From positions 19,242,001-19,306,000 of the forward strand of contig NW_026974140.1 of the NCBI RefSeq assembly GCF_037042905.1: a DNA stretch of 64,000 bases, given 5' to 3'. The translations under genes were made by a program, and so were the position numbers. Positions 1-12,372 of the stretch are shown piece by piece; the first letter of the stretch is position 1, and each line of letters opens with the position of its first letter. Source of the stretch: Lytechinus pictus. Lineage: Eukaryota > Echinodermata > Echinoidea > Temnopleuroida > Toxopneustidae. Under the pieces are notes generated by a model, which was given only the letters and a program-made list of their open reading frames with translations, was not told the origin of the DNA and made no database searches.

Positions 1-1393
1 CTATCATCAATATGTTTGGCTGAGTAGACATGCTCCCATGATTACATGTCATCCCTATTTCCATCCTCTTCATCACCACGGTAACTAGGAGGGCATCACT
101 CCAATTCTCCTATATTCTTATGACCTGGTGATGATATACTTAAAGTATAATGTTTCTCTGTATTGTTGCTTATAATTGCTTGAAATGTTTGATAGGAAAA
201 CCTGTGGAAGCCTTGTCTTGTCTGTTTACTCCGGAGGTGAATTCTAATACTTTCACTGATATCAAATTATATAGATTGCTGTTGACTACCTGGCTGTATC
301 TTCAAAATTGAATTGAAAATGTAATATTGAACATGTAAATACTCTTTCACAAATTGCCATGAAGAATACAAATTTAAATTCACTTGTACACTGTACTGTA
401 ATGATTATCATCACTGATACTGAACTATTTGAGGGAAGATACTAACAAGCTACCATATTTTCATTTTTAAAACACAAATTGAAAAAAAAAACCACTTTAT
501 CATGCCATTTATATTTATTCAGATCTGATGGCTGGCTTGATGGAGGATGCGTAGACAGGATCTTAATCATGATTTATGAAATTGAGAAAAGGTTGCAATT
601 TCGCAACCAACTGGTCATCCAATTTCTTTAGATAGTCATTAATTTCTACATACAGTATGTACACTAAATTTGTTAGAATATCCATGATTGATGATTGAAT
701 TAATTCATTCAGGTTCTGTTGAAATACACTCCATATTGACATGTACATCTATCTATCATCACACATTTCATTACAACAGAATGTTAGATTCAGAAATCAT
801 TTCATCTCTCGAGACAAAAAACTCTTGCTATCATGACCATATTTCTCATTGTATGGAAGGAAAGTCTGGATGATTATTCTATCAGTTCTATTTATTCAGC
901 GGATGAATGTATTTTAGAATGATCCCTCAGGATTACTTCAATTTAACCCTCCCTTATCTTGAGGAAAAGTGCACTTCAAAGCCCCGTGCACTTTTCATCT
1001 CCCATTCGTGTCTTCACCAAATTCAAGTTGGTACTCTTCTGTTGCGCTGATCCAATCAATTAGCCAAATCATAATTTAATCAAAATAAATTTTCGCGTAC
1101 ATTTAGAATCTATCCAATAAAACCTTTTTTCTATCCTTTGCATCATAACTGTTTATAAAGTTATGAATTGGAACATTATTCAAAATGCACTTTTGGTATA
1201 TTATACTAGTAAAAATCAAATTCGCTTTGCTTTATATGCAGAGCAGTTAAATAGTCAGATTGGTATTTAAAGACCTTAAAACACAAGACCCATGCATTTG
1301 GCCACATCCCACATGTCAGTTTGACTTTATGGTCAAGTTAATGTACACAAGTCTTCATAGAGTCTTGTACGTGTATGTATCCATTTATAAAAT
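1..1393. other. Intergenic, no gene recognised
   Basis: A+T-rich sequence without a convincing exon; open frames are short and show no family motif. The string ACTCCGGAGGTGAAT at 228-242 recurs at 5244-5258 inside the 5.1-kb inverted-repeat element, with a similar following run (TTTCAC then AAATTA). This spot may therefore hold an eroded fragment of the same element. Confidence 0.6.
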
Positions 1394-2071
1394 CGTCGGC
1401 GGTCATCCGAACTGTCGTATCACACATAACGGCGGCGGTGCAAACCCATTTCAGAGAAAATCGACTTCAAAGTTTACTATAATTTTCACACTTTCCCCAG
1501 CCTTACAACATATTCATTGCTTGACAAAATACATGGTTGGAAAGACCAAGAAAATTGCTTGTTATTGGTATCTTTATTTTTACACAAAAGCAAGGATCAG
1601 AGAAAATATGGCAAAAGAGCTACCGTACATGCTTGTAACCCTATGGTTTGAGCGACTTTCCCTGTACAAAAACGCCATAGAGAAAAAGCGATACAACGTT
1701 TTGACTGACTGCGATTTCAATGTGCACGATCAGTCAAAACGTATCGCTTTTCACGTGCAAAGTCAATGCAGTGCCCAGTTCCGATACGACGGTTTGGTTG
1801 ACCGCGCGCATTGAAATTGCGGTCAGTCAAAACGTCGTATCGCTCTGTTACAGTACACGTTTCCAATGGGATTGCGCAGTTTATGAAAAAAATTTGTGTG
1901 GCATCACAATGAAAATCCTCTCATATCTCAGAAAATAAAATAAATTGCTGCCTATAAATTTAGTTATAAATAGAGTAGATCTTGTACTTTATTTTCTGCA
2001 AAAATCTCAAAATCGATTAAAAAAAAAAAAATCAAAATTGACTGATACGACGGTTCGGATGACCGCTGACG
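1394..2071. mobile_element. 678-bp terminal-inverted-repeat element
   Basis: The left end (1394-1421, beginning CGTCGGCGGTCATCCGAAC) and the right end (2044-2071) are inverted copies over about 28 bp with two mismatches. AAAT directly flanks both ends, a possible 4-bp target duplication. A second inverted pair lies inside, around 1688-1730 and 1805-1850, sharing ACGTTTTGACTGAC, so the element is internally palindromic. A 184-codon open frame crosses it (1260-1814), but it starts outside the element and shows no transposase motif, so I read it as chance. The superfamily is not assigned. Confidence 0.7.
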
Positions 2072-3691
2072 AAATTTACACATCGGTCTAATCATGTGCT
2101 GTTCCTGCCCATGTATACCGGTAATTGATTCTCTAATGATCTGAGAAACCTCTGGTATACATCATTTCCTCAAAGAGTAACACATGGGTCATAAATGTAG
2201 ACACAGATGTCATTGTGACGTTAATGCTATAGGATCGTCACAATGTATTTTTCAGGAAAAAATCAGGAAAAATGAACCTTTTTTTCATACAGAAGTGGCA
2301 TTAGTTAGGAGATATAGGAGTCTTTTTTAACCATATGATAATCTGCTAAATCAAATTTCAATTCTAACAAATTTTTCATGAAAAAATCCAATTAATAAAA
2401 AATCATGAACAAAGACTTGTAAACAGTTCTCTTGCTTCTTGAAATAATGGTTTTGATAAAAATAAAAAAGCTATTTTTTTATTGAAGAGTAGATTGAAAT
2501 TTTCCATAAGCGTACTATTTTGTCAAATATACATTTCTGCCAATAGGCCTATTCGTTTCATGTCAGATTTGATATTTTAGATTTATGTGTCGAACTTCAA
2601 AGACTTATTAGAAAGATTGAAGAATCTTCTTTATTAAAGAAAATTGATTAACAGGACAAAGATATTGAATAAGGGATTAAGATAATGTGATAGGGGAGAG
2701 GTGTGAGGGAGAGAGAAGACATGTTTAGATACAAGTGTGATGGTGCAAGTTAAAAAGAGAATACACAAGAGAGGGGGAGAAAGATACATGTAGAATGGAG
2801 GATCTTTGGAATGAGTAAAAAAAACAATGAAAGTGGCTGTTTTCAAAGAAAAGCATCATCATAGACTGCTGAGAGAGAGGTGTAATACATGAGAAGAATC
2901 CAGTTTGAAATTCAAAAGTCAAGTATGGAACATAAGAAAAAAACTTCAAGGGAGATATTCATGAATAGAGAGAGAGATGAATATGGAGAATGATTGATAA
3001 ATCAAGGAATAACATCATTGTAACAGGAGATGGATTGAAGGAGGAGTGAGGCTCGTTTATCGATAGGTCTTCCATCATCCTTGAAGAGTGTGAGAACAAT
3101 GACACCTGGCAACAAGGATGGAGAGAAATATTACAAGAGTAGATGCACCATTACATCAATGATGACGGCAAGCATACAGGCAACTCAATTATCAATGTCT
3201 ACACTGAAGCATAATGAGAGACCTGGTTGATATGATGAGATGATAGACCTTTCAACTTTCACAGTCACTTTCTAGTTTGCTAGTTAACCCTTCTTTCGAG
3301 GTCTGAATACGAAGCCTTAAGGTCCTGACTGGGACTTGTGTATAGACACGTGCATGCTAGTCTTGTCTAAAGACCCATGTGACTAGTCTTCTTGATATAT
3401 CCCACATTGGATCAATCCAGCATCTGAAGCGACTTATACAATTAAAGAAGTGATCCTCAGAGCTGATCTACGACCATGTTCTCATCTACTATCCTGAACT
3501 GGTTTCCTTAAACCACTTTGGAAAACCAGTTTAGAAGATTGATATGCAAGAAAAATGTGATCTTGTTGCTAACAGGGTCGCACATTTCACCGAAACCGTA
3601 GCATAGCTATAGGCATCATACACACATTGCACCGTGCATACAGAGTGCACCCAACATACAAACTTCTTGGCGAGGGCTGATTCTTGAGACT
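2072..3691. other. Intergenic with purine-rich tract
   Basis: No gene recognised. Roughly 2680-3010 is strongly purine-biased on the plus strand, with many GAGAGA runs. The remainder is ordinary A+T-rich sequence. Confidence 0.5.
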
Positions 3692-3882
3692 CAGTGGCGG
3701 ATCCAGGGGGGGGGGGGGCACAGCCAGCCCGTGCCCCCCCCTCCTTTTTGATAGGCAAAATTAAAATTTGTAATGTAAAAATGCGATTAAAACAGAAGTG
3801 TGCCCCCTCTTTTGAAAGGGAAGACCTTTTTTTTCCTACGAAAAATGTGCCCCCCCCTTGGAAAATCCTGGATCCTCCCCTG
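3692..3882. mobile_element. hAT-like MITE (CAGTGGCGGATCCAGG ends)
   Basis: The 191-bp unit starts CAGTGGCGGATCCAGG followed by poly-G and ends with the inverted CCTGGATCC-CCCCTG. The flanking octamers TTGAGACT and CTGAGTCT agree at 6 of 8 positions, consistent with the 8-bp duplication made by hAT transposases, whose ends typically begin CAG. The same left end recurs alone at 32834. No coding capacity. Confidence 0.7.
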
Positions 3883-4812
3883 CTGAGTCTATGTTTAAAT
3901 CAGTTTAACAAGGCAAAGTGGTCTTGGTTACATTGCTTCCACTTTGATCTTTTTACACTGGCTTCTGTTATACTGGTTTAAGAAATTAGATGAGAACAGG
4001 GTTTTGAAGACGATGCAGACTGCTTCATTAGACCACTTCAGTGTGTCTGTGAATGGGCAGTCTGCAAGAAGGCAATCTTCACCCAGTAGTGCTTCTTTTC
4101 TTCTTGCCTCTTGGGGGAAATTTGAAAAGGTGGAAGAATGAGTTAGAATCACATGAAAGTGTGAACATTTGGAATGTTTCCATACAATTGAGCACATGCT
4201 ATAAGTGGTCTGACCGCGAATGGAAAAGAAACATTCTTCTGGATTGGTTTAGTGAATCAGTCTAGACAAAATTACTGCCAACAGGGTCCATTATGGGATG
4301 GTGTATCTTGAATGAAACCAAATAGAAAACTGCCTATTTTAAATGGGGGACGGGTGATTGTAGCATTTCAATAGATAAGACCAGAAATACTGTAAAAAAG
4401 AGAGAAAAAATGTATTCTATTATCTTAAATAGGAATATATCACTTTAATTTTCTTACAGTAAAGAGGTACAGTAAGTGGTATACATGTAAGGGTACTTCC
4501 ATAACCTACATGACGTAGGCCACTTATAATAGATGTATGTCTGCTCCAGCAGTAATGGCTATCAACATGCAATGAGCAAAACATGATAAGGATTTGGTTT
4601 TTGTAATCTGGAAATGGTTGTATTGTATGTAGGTTGTTCATTGCAGCAATATCAAGGAATTAATTTTACCTGATGGACATTGATTAAAGTATGGTGTATT
4701 AAATGGTATGTATTATTCTAATTATAATATTTTAGCAGTTAGCCAATTAATGAACATAGTTGAACATACCCTCACCAAGTCCCTTCTAATGTTATGTAAT
4801 ACCAATAAATTA
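3883..4812. other. Intergenic, no gene recognised
   Basis: No exon or element boundary identified. GGTTACATTGCTTCC at 3928-3942 recurs in the TRMT9B intron near 41879-41893, suggesting a shared low-copy repeat. Confidence 0.4.
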
Positions 4813-4972
4813 GGGGACCTATTTCATAAAGATTTACAATTATAATTTGCCATTATGGCATCTACATGTACCAAGGTAACATAACTCAGCAGCCTGTCAG
4901 TATCAATGTTTTCATTGTAGTTTCTGTAAGGGAAAAGTTAACGTAGTTGTAACACTTTATAAGACAGGACCC
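4813..4972. mobile_element. MITE of the TTTCATAAAG family
   Basis: The left end GGGGACCTATTTCATAAAG is matched by an inverted, diverged right end (GGGTCCTGTCTTATAAAG on the other strand). At 160 bp with no open frame, it resembles the MITEs at 49.85 and 50.99 kb. Confidence 0.5.
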
Positions 4973-5093
4973 AGATTAAAATGTGTAAAGAGGTAAGCAC
5001 TACTACCTTACATTTAGAAATAAATATATCATCTATTTAAGGATTTGCAGTGCAACATTTTATGTAGGCCGAAATACATGTACAAGAATCTCC

Positions 5094-5564
5094 GGCCTTT
5101 CACACGGTAAAACAAAAAAAATCTTAGTTTGAATGATGATTCCAGTGAAAAATAAGGCTAGTGACAAATTTTTAGCATGTGTAAAACCAAGCTAGAACGT
5201 GATTAAAATCACAAACACTAATCACATCACAAATTAAAATTCTACTCCGGAGGTGAATCCAGTTAAGTTTCACTCAAATTACGGTACAAATTTTGTGTGT
5301 TAAAAGCTTGACCTCCAAAACATCTTTTGGGGACGGAGTTTTAAGTTCTACAAATAATACAGTTGTCATGCACTCATCGTAGTTTGTATTATTTTGCGAT
5401 GCAGTGCTTTGATTGATAAGTCACCAAGGACAAATACCACCTTCGCTCAGAAATTCGAATTTAAATCATAGTTTTCGAATGAGCGTGTAAAAGGTCTGAT
5501 GATTCTAAAGACGAATCGTAATCATCATTATAATGATGATCCAAGATTTACGTGTGAAAAGGCC
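5094..5564. mobile_element. 471-bp inverted-repeat element (GGCCTTTTCACACG ends)
   Basis: The left end GGCCTTTCACACGGTAAA and the inverted right end GGCCTTTTCACACGTAAA match with small indels. ATGATGATT sequences lie just inside both ends. A perfect 20-bp palindrome sits at 5521-5540. No transposase fragment. Superfamily uncertain. Confidence 0.6.
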
Positions 5565-7428
5565 ATCTATTAACACATAAGCCTTGTATTTGCTATTCAC
5601 AATCTGTTATTGAAATCATCTTCTCTTTTTTGATCTGGTAAGTACCCTACTACATAAATATATAGTTTATTGCCTCCATGTGATTCAATGAATATATAAC
5701 CACCTGATTCTATTTTCAATAGAGCACAAATTCCTTGTTATAAAAGATCGGTTGGTTTGGGGGTCATGGAAGTTGACATCAATTTTTCCTATAGGCTTGT
5801 ATACAGCAACTACTTATTTTCCCCCATAAATGCATAGGCAGGTATCATTGTGAAAAAAATTGATAAAGGAGCTAAATGCCTAGATCATGTTGGGCCTTTT
5901 ATCAGACAACCTTGTATTGTCTCCTTGTTGTTGCTTGCACTCCGTAAGTGATGAAACATTTGTTGTATGTATTTCTACGGGTGGATGAGCATGAGCTAAT
6001 TTGTTAGTTTTTTTCTTGTGTTCATGTGGGTTGTTTGAAATCTAACCCCCCCCCCCCCCCCCCCCCCGACATTTTCTGTCTCGGTAGATTTCATCTCATT
6101 CTCCCTGCAGTGTTTTCACTGAATGACTTTTATCTTCCATGTTCAATTTTACATCTGAGATGCAGCGTTCGTTTTCAGTAATAAATTTCCCACTGGAATA
6201 TTCGGGTATCCATTGCGGTACTAGCGCTCTTGTATTTTACAATTCCTGACATGCTTTTAAATCTTGACCTGATACTGAAAGTTGGCTATCCGATAGGTTT
6301 CACAATCAATCATCATGTTTGCCTGTTTTCCATTACCCCAGATTAAAGTACCAATCTATTCAAGAAATAATCATTTCATCAAGTAAAATGTTGCAGTCAT
6401 ATACTACTATATTTCATAACATTTTCATAAAATGAAATAATTTATCAGGTTTTAAAAGTAATAAATGCATGAATTTTTGCTCTTCATTTTACAACTTTAC
6501 AACTTCATTGTAATTTGCATAGAGATAGGTTTATTGTATTTTTGAAATGGTTTATTAAGAAAACTTCATCGCAGCCAAAGGCTGAATTGCGAAATTATGT
6601 ACAAGGTAAAATACAAAATATATATATATATATATCATTTGTTATCACCTTAGTTTCAGGTTACCCCCCCCCAAGAAGTTACCTGCTCAGAATTCAAAAT
6701 AAAAGTTTGAAAGTATTAAAATTACGCAAAATTAATGATACACTTTTCCTATACAGCCTTTTTGCAAGGATGCTCCACCTTACCAATAAAAAAAAATGTC
6801 AAAGAATGATGTTTTCAGTTGTTTTTAGTCACCACAAACTGACATATTTGGTTAGAAACCAATAATAATGTGATATGATTTTCAGCAAAATCCTTAGTTT
6901 GCATGTTGTATATTCCCATTCATGAATTTGGAAAAAACTTTCAATAAGTTCAAGTATAGAAATAGAACCAACAAACATTGCTCTGATTTGGGTAAGATAC
7001 ATCATTGACATGTGTAAGCACTATGCAACGCTGAAAATGTCTATTCGTGGTGGTTTCACACAATGGTAAAATGATTTTTAGTACCCACAATCTGACAATT
7101 TTTGTAAGCTTTTTGGAAGCTAAATTATGATTAAGTTATAGATGATTGATCATGAAAAGGCACTCAGATAGGAAGTCATGTAGATTCACCACTTCAGTGT
7201 AATTTCATACAATTAACACACCCAAACATAATGCTCAAAAGTATGTAAATGTGATTTTATGGAAATCAATCTGTTTGTGCTAGAGCACTCGACATCAACA
7301 AAGCTTTTCCCAAGGTTATTTATTGCCCAAACAAGTCTTGTTTTTTTTTGTCCTCATCAGAGGTATTCTTACATTAGAACCAATAAACAAACACAAACAA
7401 TACATGTATATACATTTAGTTTCACATT
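5565..7428. other. Intergenic with poly-C tract
   Basis: No gene recognised. A run of 22 C lies at 6046-6067, a short TA repeat near 6618-6635, and a second C run at 6664. The part next to 7429 may be the 3' untranslated region of the adjacent LINE remnant. Confidence 0.45.
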
Positions 7429-8135
7429 TCACAAGCTTTTGATTTTATTGTACTGTTTTTCTGTTATTTTCATCTTATTACTCCTTTCAAGTAATCTCAA
7501 ATTAGTGACTAATTCTCTCTTGAAATCTGACAACATAGAAAAATAACTGGATTTGTTTGAAGTGAACTGAGCCAGCATATAAACTCTATAAATCGTATAT
7601 TGTGTGAAAACCAAAATTACATTCAGAAAGGCCATATTTTTATTTTCAACATCGTGGCCAATCAATAATGTTTTCTCATTAATTTGAATATTCACATTAA
7701 ACTGGATCTTAATGAGATACTGTAGTTTCTGCCAAAATAAATTCACATGTGGACAATGCAACAAAACATAATCTAGAGTTTCAATTTGTTTACAATGGTT
7801 ACAAGCCATGTCTGATGTGATATTCCATCGAACTAAATTCTCTTTATATGGCAAGATCCGATGCAGCAATTTGAAAATTTAACTATTTTCCAAACTTAAA
7901 TTTCAGCAATTTGCTCCAATCATATTCTTCTGCAAGTGACAGCCTATCTTGCCAAAAATATATCACTTTTGGGTGTAAATTTTTTTTTAAATCTACAAAC
8001 AAGTCTTGATAATGTTAACTTGCATCTAGTGTATTGTACTACAACTTGTTTCAAAAGCCAAAAGAATATCGCTTGAATACAACCTTGTATTTGAAAGATT
8101 AATATTATTGATTCTGTATCATTTGCAGTTTTCAT
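7429..8135 (-). pseudogene. LINE reverse-transcriptase ORF2 C-terminal remnant
   Basis: The minus-strand frame 7869-7429 (146 codons to its stop) carries HRILPYKENLVRW, then a Cys-x2-Cys-x9-His-x4-Cys zinc-knuckle region (CNHCK, HCPHVNLFW). This is the C-terminal zf-RVT type domain of Tx1/L1-like non-LTR retrotransposons. Reading upstream, frame is lost near 7880-7890 with a stop, and continues weakly to about 8135. The copy is 5'-truncated and lacks the polymerase and endonuclease domains. Family identity rests on motif recognition; the exact clade is inferred. Confidence 0.7.
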
Positions 8136-8199
8136 TTGGTTGTTTTTTAATTAAGTAAAAACATTAGTTTAAGGGTGGATTTTATCTATTTATGTTTTT

Positions 8200-9528
8200 A
8201 GCTCATCCGGCCAGATGAGCTTATGCCGTGGCGTCCATCGTCTGTCGTCCGTCATCTGTCGTCTGTCCACAATTTCAAAATGCTTCTCCTTTGCCATTTC
8301 AAGTCCGATTTCAATTATGTTTGCTTTATATGATAGCACTAGGTGGGGGATTCAAAACTTCTACACAGAATTTTGAAACTCATTAAATATGCTAATTTTT
8401 GCGCATTTTTAAAAATTCACAAAAAATGCTTCTTCATTTGTCGACCGATTTAGAATTTTTTGCTTCCATCTGGTAGAGCTTCATGAGGTTCACCAAACTT
8501 CTACAAAATTTTTTGAAATTTTGAATAGAACAATTTTATGCTAATTTATGCAAAATTAATTTATGCATATTTTTAAAACTTCACATAAAATGCTTCTTCA
8601 TTTGTTGACTGATTTTGATCTTTTTTCTTCCATCTGGTAGAGCGTCATGAGGTTCACCAAACTTTTACACAGAATATTTAAATCTGGAGTAGAAAATTAT
8701 TTAAGCTAATTTATGCAAAATTTATAAATCACAGAAAATGCCTCTTCTTTATTTGTTGACTGAATTTCAAAATGCTTCTTTTTCGTAATTTCAAGTCTGA
8801 TTTCAATTCTGTTTGCTTTATATGATAGCATAAGGTGGGGGATTCAAAACTTCTACACAGAATTTTGAAACTAGTTAAATATGCTAATTTATGCATATTT
8901 TTTTAAAATTCACATAAAATGCTTCTCCTTCTTTAACTGTTGACCGATTTTGATTTTTTTTTTCTTCCATCTCGTAGAACTTCATGAGGTTCACCAAATT
9001 TATACACAGAATTTTTAAATTTTGTCTAGAAAATTATTTATGCTAATTTATGAAAAATTTATTCATAAATCACAAATAATGTTTTTTCTTCTTCATTTGT
9101 TGATCAATTTCAATTTTGTTTGTTTTATATGATAGCTCCAGGTGGTGATACAAAATTTCAACACAGAATTTTGAAACTCATTAAATATGCTAATTTATTC
9201 ATATATTTTCAAAACTCACAAAAAAATACTTATTTATTTGTTGATTGCTTTGATTATTTTTGTTCCATCTGAGAGCTACATGAGGTTCAATAAGGTTCTA
9301 CACAGCGTTTAGAAATTTTGACTAGAAAATTATTTATGCTTAATTTATATGAAATTTATTTGTAGATCACAAAAAATGCTTCTACGTCATTTCTTCATCA
9401 ATTTCAATTCTGTATCCTCAATTTATGTCACCAATATAATTCACTACAGTGTCGACTGGGCTGAAATGAAAATTGTGTTAAATTTCGTTGCGAGATGCCG
9501 GATGAGCTCCACATCATTGATGTGCTAG
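8200..9528 (+). mobile_element. Hairpin-start tandem-core element, copy 1 (Helentron/pearl-like)
   Basis: Begins with a perfect hairpin, AGCTCATC (8200-8207), loop CGGCCA, GATGAGCT (8214-8221). The first 12 bases recur inverted at 9497-9508 (GCCGGATGAGCT). Right after comes a second hairpin, CACATC-ATT-GATGTG (9510-9524), followed by CTAG. Between the ends lie about four diverged copies of a roughly 300-bp dimeric unit; recurrent landmarks are CTTCCATCTGGTAGAGC, CATGAGGTTCACCAAA, ACACAGAATTTTGAAACT and TATGCTAATTTATGC. This architecture matches non-autonomous rolling-circle relatives such as Helentron-associated, pearl and Tsp-type elements known from marine invertebrates. No ORF. Confidence 0.7.
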
Positions 9529-9529
9529 T

Positions 9530-10689
9530 TTGTGACTGCCATCATCAAGGGTATACAATTAGTGCATCTCTCCTAAAGATATTGAAAAGACCATTCATCC
9601 TTCATCTCATGAAAATATTTGTGGCTTTTGAAAGTTCAGACATATATTTTCAATTTGTTTGTTAATATTATATCCTTGAATCTGCCCACTCACTGAAACC
9701 ATATGAAATAAGATTTATCCTCAGTGGTCATCCAGAATTTCATTCAATATTAAATGTCAAGGTATTCTTTTAAATGGTTGCTTTCTAGCATTGTGTGTGA
9801 GATTTCAATCTTTTTTTTTTTGCTCCCTTTCACTCATTTTCTTTGAAAACAAATAGAAAAAAATATATATATCAGATTTACCTGAGTCAGTTCAGTCAAC
9901 TAACTGGGGTCTGACCTACATGTACCTGTACATGTATGCTGGCATGCATTGAGGTATATAGGTTTTATTATAATTGTATTATACATTACTATCGAAATTT
10001 ATGAAATTAAACCAGGTGATTAAACTTGTCAACAAAATCAAACAAAAAGACATTCCTTTCTGTCCCATTAATCTATTATTGATTGTTATATATTTATTCT
10101 TCAAAATAGGCTTTTCTTTTATTCCCTACTCTTTATTTTTCTTTCTTAGGTGCATAAAGACATGAAAATATCATTGCTATATGCACTATAAAAGCAATGT
10201 TTATTATTATTAATATCTTCTTATTATTTTTTATTATAATTATCATCATTATTATTATTATTAAGCATTGAATTTCTTTATTTCCATTATAACTCTCACA
10301 AAATATATTGAGTTTCATTGAAAGGAAGTTACTGAACCTATAGAATTACATGTAAAAAGAGAATCGTTCATGCAATTCATTTGTGTCTAGCCAAGTTGAA
10401 CATAGTCACATAATTTAGATATTTGCATAAATAACTAATTGTTTTTACAGTTCATAGTTATTGATTTTGAATTGTACCATTTTGCATTATCTTATGACCA
10501 GTAGAGTATGATATTTCATCAAAATGACCAGAACAAATGAGATTCATAAACAAGTCTATGATTTATGGTTACTTTAAGTAATACCCTTGACGTCTGATCA
10601 GCACCCATAATCCCTTACAATACATGATAGTTTATGGGATATGTTGGAGAAGGCCAAACTGTACTGTATGCTATCAATTATGATTATAT
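9530..10689. other. A+T-rich intergenic with TTA/ATT repeat
   Basis: No gene recognised. About 10195-10265 is an interrupted ATT/TTA trinucleotide-like repeat. The remainder is unique A+T-rich sequence. Confidence 0.45.
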
Positions 10690-10900
10690 ATATTGTAGGA
10701 TAGGGGCTCCACGTCCCACTAGCAGTACTTGCTATGTCTGTGGAGTCCTTTTACCAATGAAGCACATAATCAATGTGGATTTGGCGCTTTAGAAACACTC
10801 TATATTATTATCATTATACAGGTATGACAATTTACCCTGTATCAAATGTCCATTTTGACATTATTTGGTAATAAATTCAGTTCAGTTCAGTTCAATTAAA
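10690..10900 (+). repeat. Probable retroposon 3' tails
   Basis: GGCGCTTTAGAAACACTC followed by TATTATTATCATTAT (near 10778-10817), and then AATAAATTCAGTTCAGTTCA plus an A-run (near 10870-10902), look like two 3' tails of retroposons on the plus strand. No coding sequence precedes them, so the assignment is tentative. Confidence 0.35.
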
Positions 10901-11620
10901 AAAATATTATTTTCTGGTTCTGTAGTAATGTAACCCTCTTTCGGAAAATGATGGAAGCCAGCAAAGTTGAATAATGTTCAGTTTTAATTTGTTTTGTTCT
11001 AGTATTGGACATTATCAACCTTTTCAATCATTGATTAGATTAATAAGTACTCTTTCATTGCATGCAAAGTATCATAGTACATGTTAAGTGGTGCTCAAAG
11101 GTTAGTGACCCCAATCACAGTATGCACTCCTTCAGTGTTAAATGTAGACAACAACATTACACTGTTCGGTGAGCCCACAGAAACAAACTATATTGACTGT
11201 AATATTTTATCACCTGCCTTTACAATAATATCCAAAACATGGTAGAACTTGAACACCTTATATTATGTACATTTTCTGTGGGGTTCACAAAATTTTCAGC
11301 ACCAGTGTACATGGTACTCATATCTTCCTGGTTTTGAACAGTATGAAAATAACAGAGCTTGTAATGCAATGTGCAAATATGATTTAAGCCATACATGGAG
11401 ATAAAAGGATTAAATAAGTAGACATCTGGTTTTCACTTGGCTGGTTCTCACTGCTTGGGTCAAGGTTTTCCACAATTCAATTTCACAATTAATTACATGT
11501 CAGATATAAAATACAAAAGAATATTGTGTAGGAATCTACCCCTGCTTTTTTATGAAACTTTATTTGGACAGGGAAGTGAAGGGGAAAGGTTTTTTACTGG
11601 TATATATGTATGTGTTTTTT
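10901..11620. other. Intergenic, nothing recognised
   Basis: No exon, RNA gene or element boundary identified between the preceding repeat tails and the next mobile element. Confidence 0.4.
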
Positions 11621-12073
11621 TATACGCCTGTCCTACGCGACGTATTATGGTATCACGCTCGGTGTCTGTCTGTCCGTTCAATAACTTTTCCTTGTAAACG
11701 CAATTAACTTCAGTTTAATTTAACCTAGGCTCATATAATTTGGTGTGTATGATACTAGCATGGATCCCAGGACCCGTTTTGATTTAAAGGTCCAAAGGTC
11801 AAGGTCACAGTGACGTGTTTTCATCTTACCCTTCTGATGTCCTTGTAAACACGATAACTTTAGTTTAACTTAATCTAGGCTCATATAATTTGGTGTGTAT
11901 GATCATGGACCTAGTAGGTCCATGGAATGATACTAGCATGGATCCCAGGATTTCTATTGATATTTACATGTAGGTCAGAAGGTCAAAGGTGAAGTCGCCG
12001 CCTTCCACTTTACTTGCTTGACCAATTAGTACATTTCTGCGTTACAGGCGGTCGTATTATGTGCTCGCCTTAA
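11621..12073 (+). mobile_element. Hairpin-start tandem-core element, copy 2
   Basis: Starts ATACGCCTG with a short hairpin (ATACG at 11622-11626, CGTAT at 11641-11645), then GACGTATTATGG. The right end carries CAGGCG-GTC-GTAT (12045-12057), an imperfect inverse of the start. The core has two copies of a roughly 150-bp unit (about 11691-11840 and 11841-12003) sharing CTCATATAATTTGGTGTG and CTAGCATGGATCCCAGGA. The second copy carries a 23-bp palindromic insertion. The same layout as the elements at 8.2 and 12.4 kb suggests a common transposition mode. Confidence 0.6.
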
Positions 12074-12372
12074 AGACACTCTTTTTTTTGGTTTAATTTG
12101 TGTATCAATCGTTTTTATACATTATCATTTATTGTATTGTTTATGTATTGACCAGGAGCAGAGGCTGAAAGGGCAAATTTACAATCTGATTATATTACAC
12201 AATAGAAACCCTGTTTAAAGTTTGTATACAAGTCTGTTTACTTCTTGATTTTAACAGTAGTTGTTTAAACAAGTTTGTTTAACAATCATGTAAAATCATT
12301 GAAGATGAAATATTTAGAATTAAACAACTACTGTAAATTTCACATAGTAAACAGTGTTGTATAACAGTTTTT

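Noticed and set aside
1260-1814. 184-codon plus-strand open frame
   Set aside because: It crosses the left boundary of an inverted-repeat element, has no recognisable motif, and its composition matches translated noncoding DNA.
8281-9480. CRISPR-like array of repeats
   Set aside because: Units are long, diverged and contiguous without unique spacers, inside a eukaryotic mobile element.
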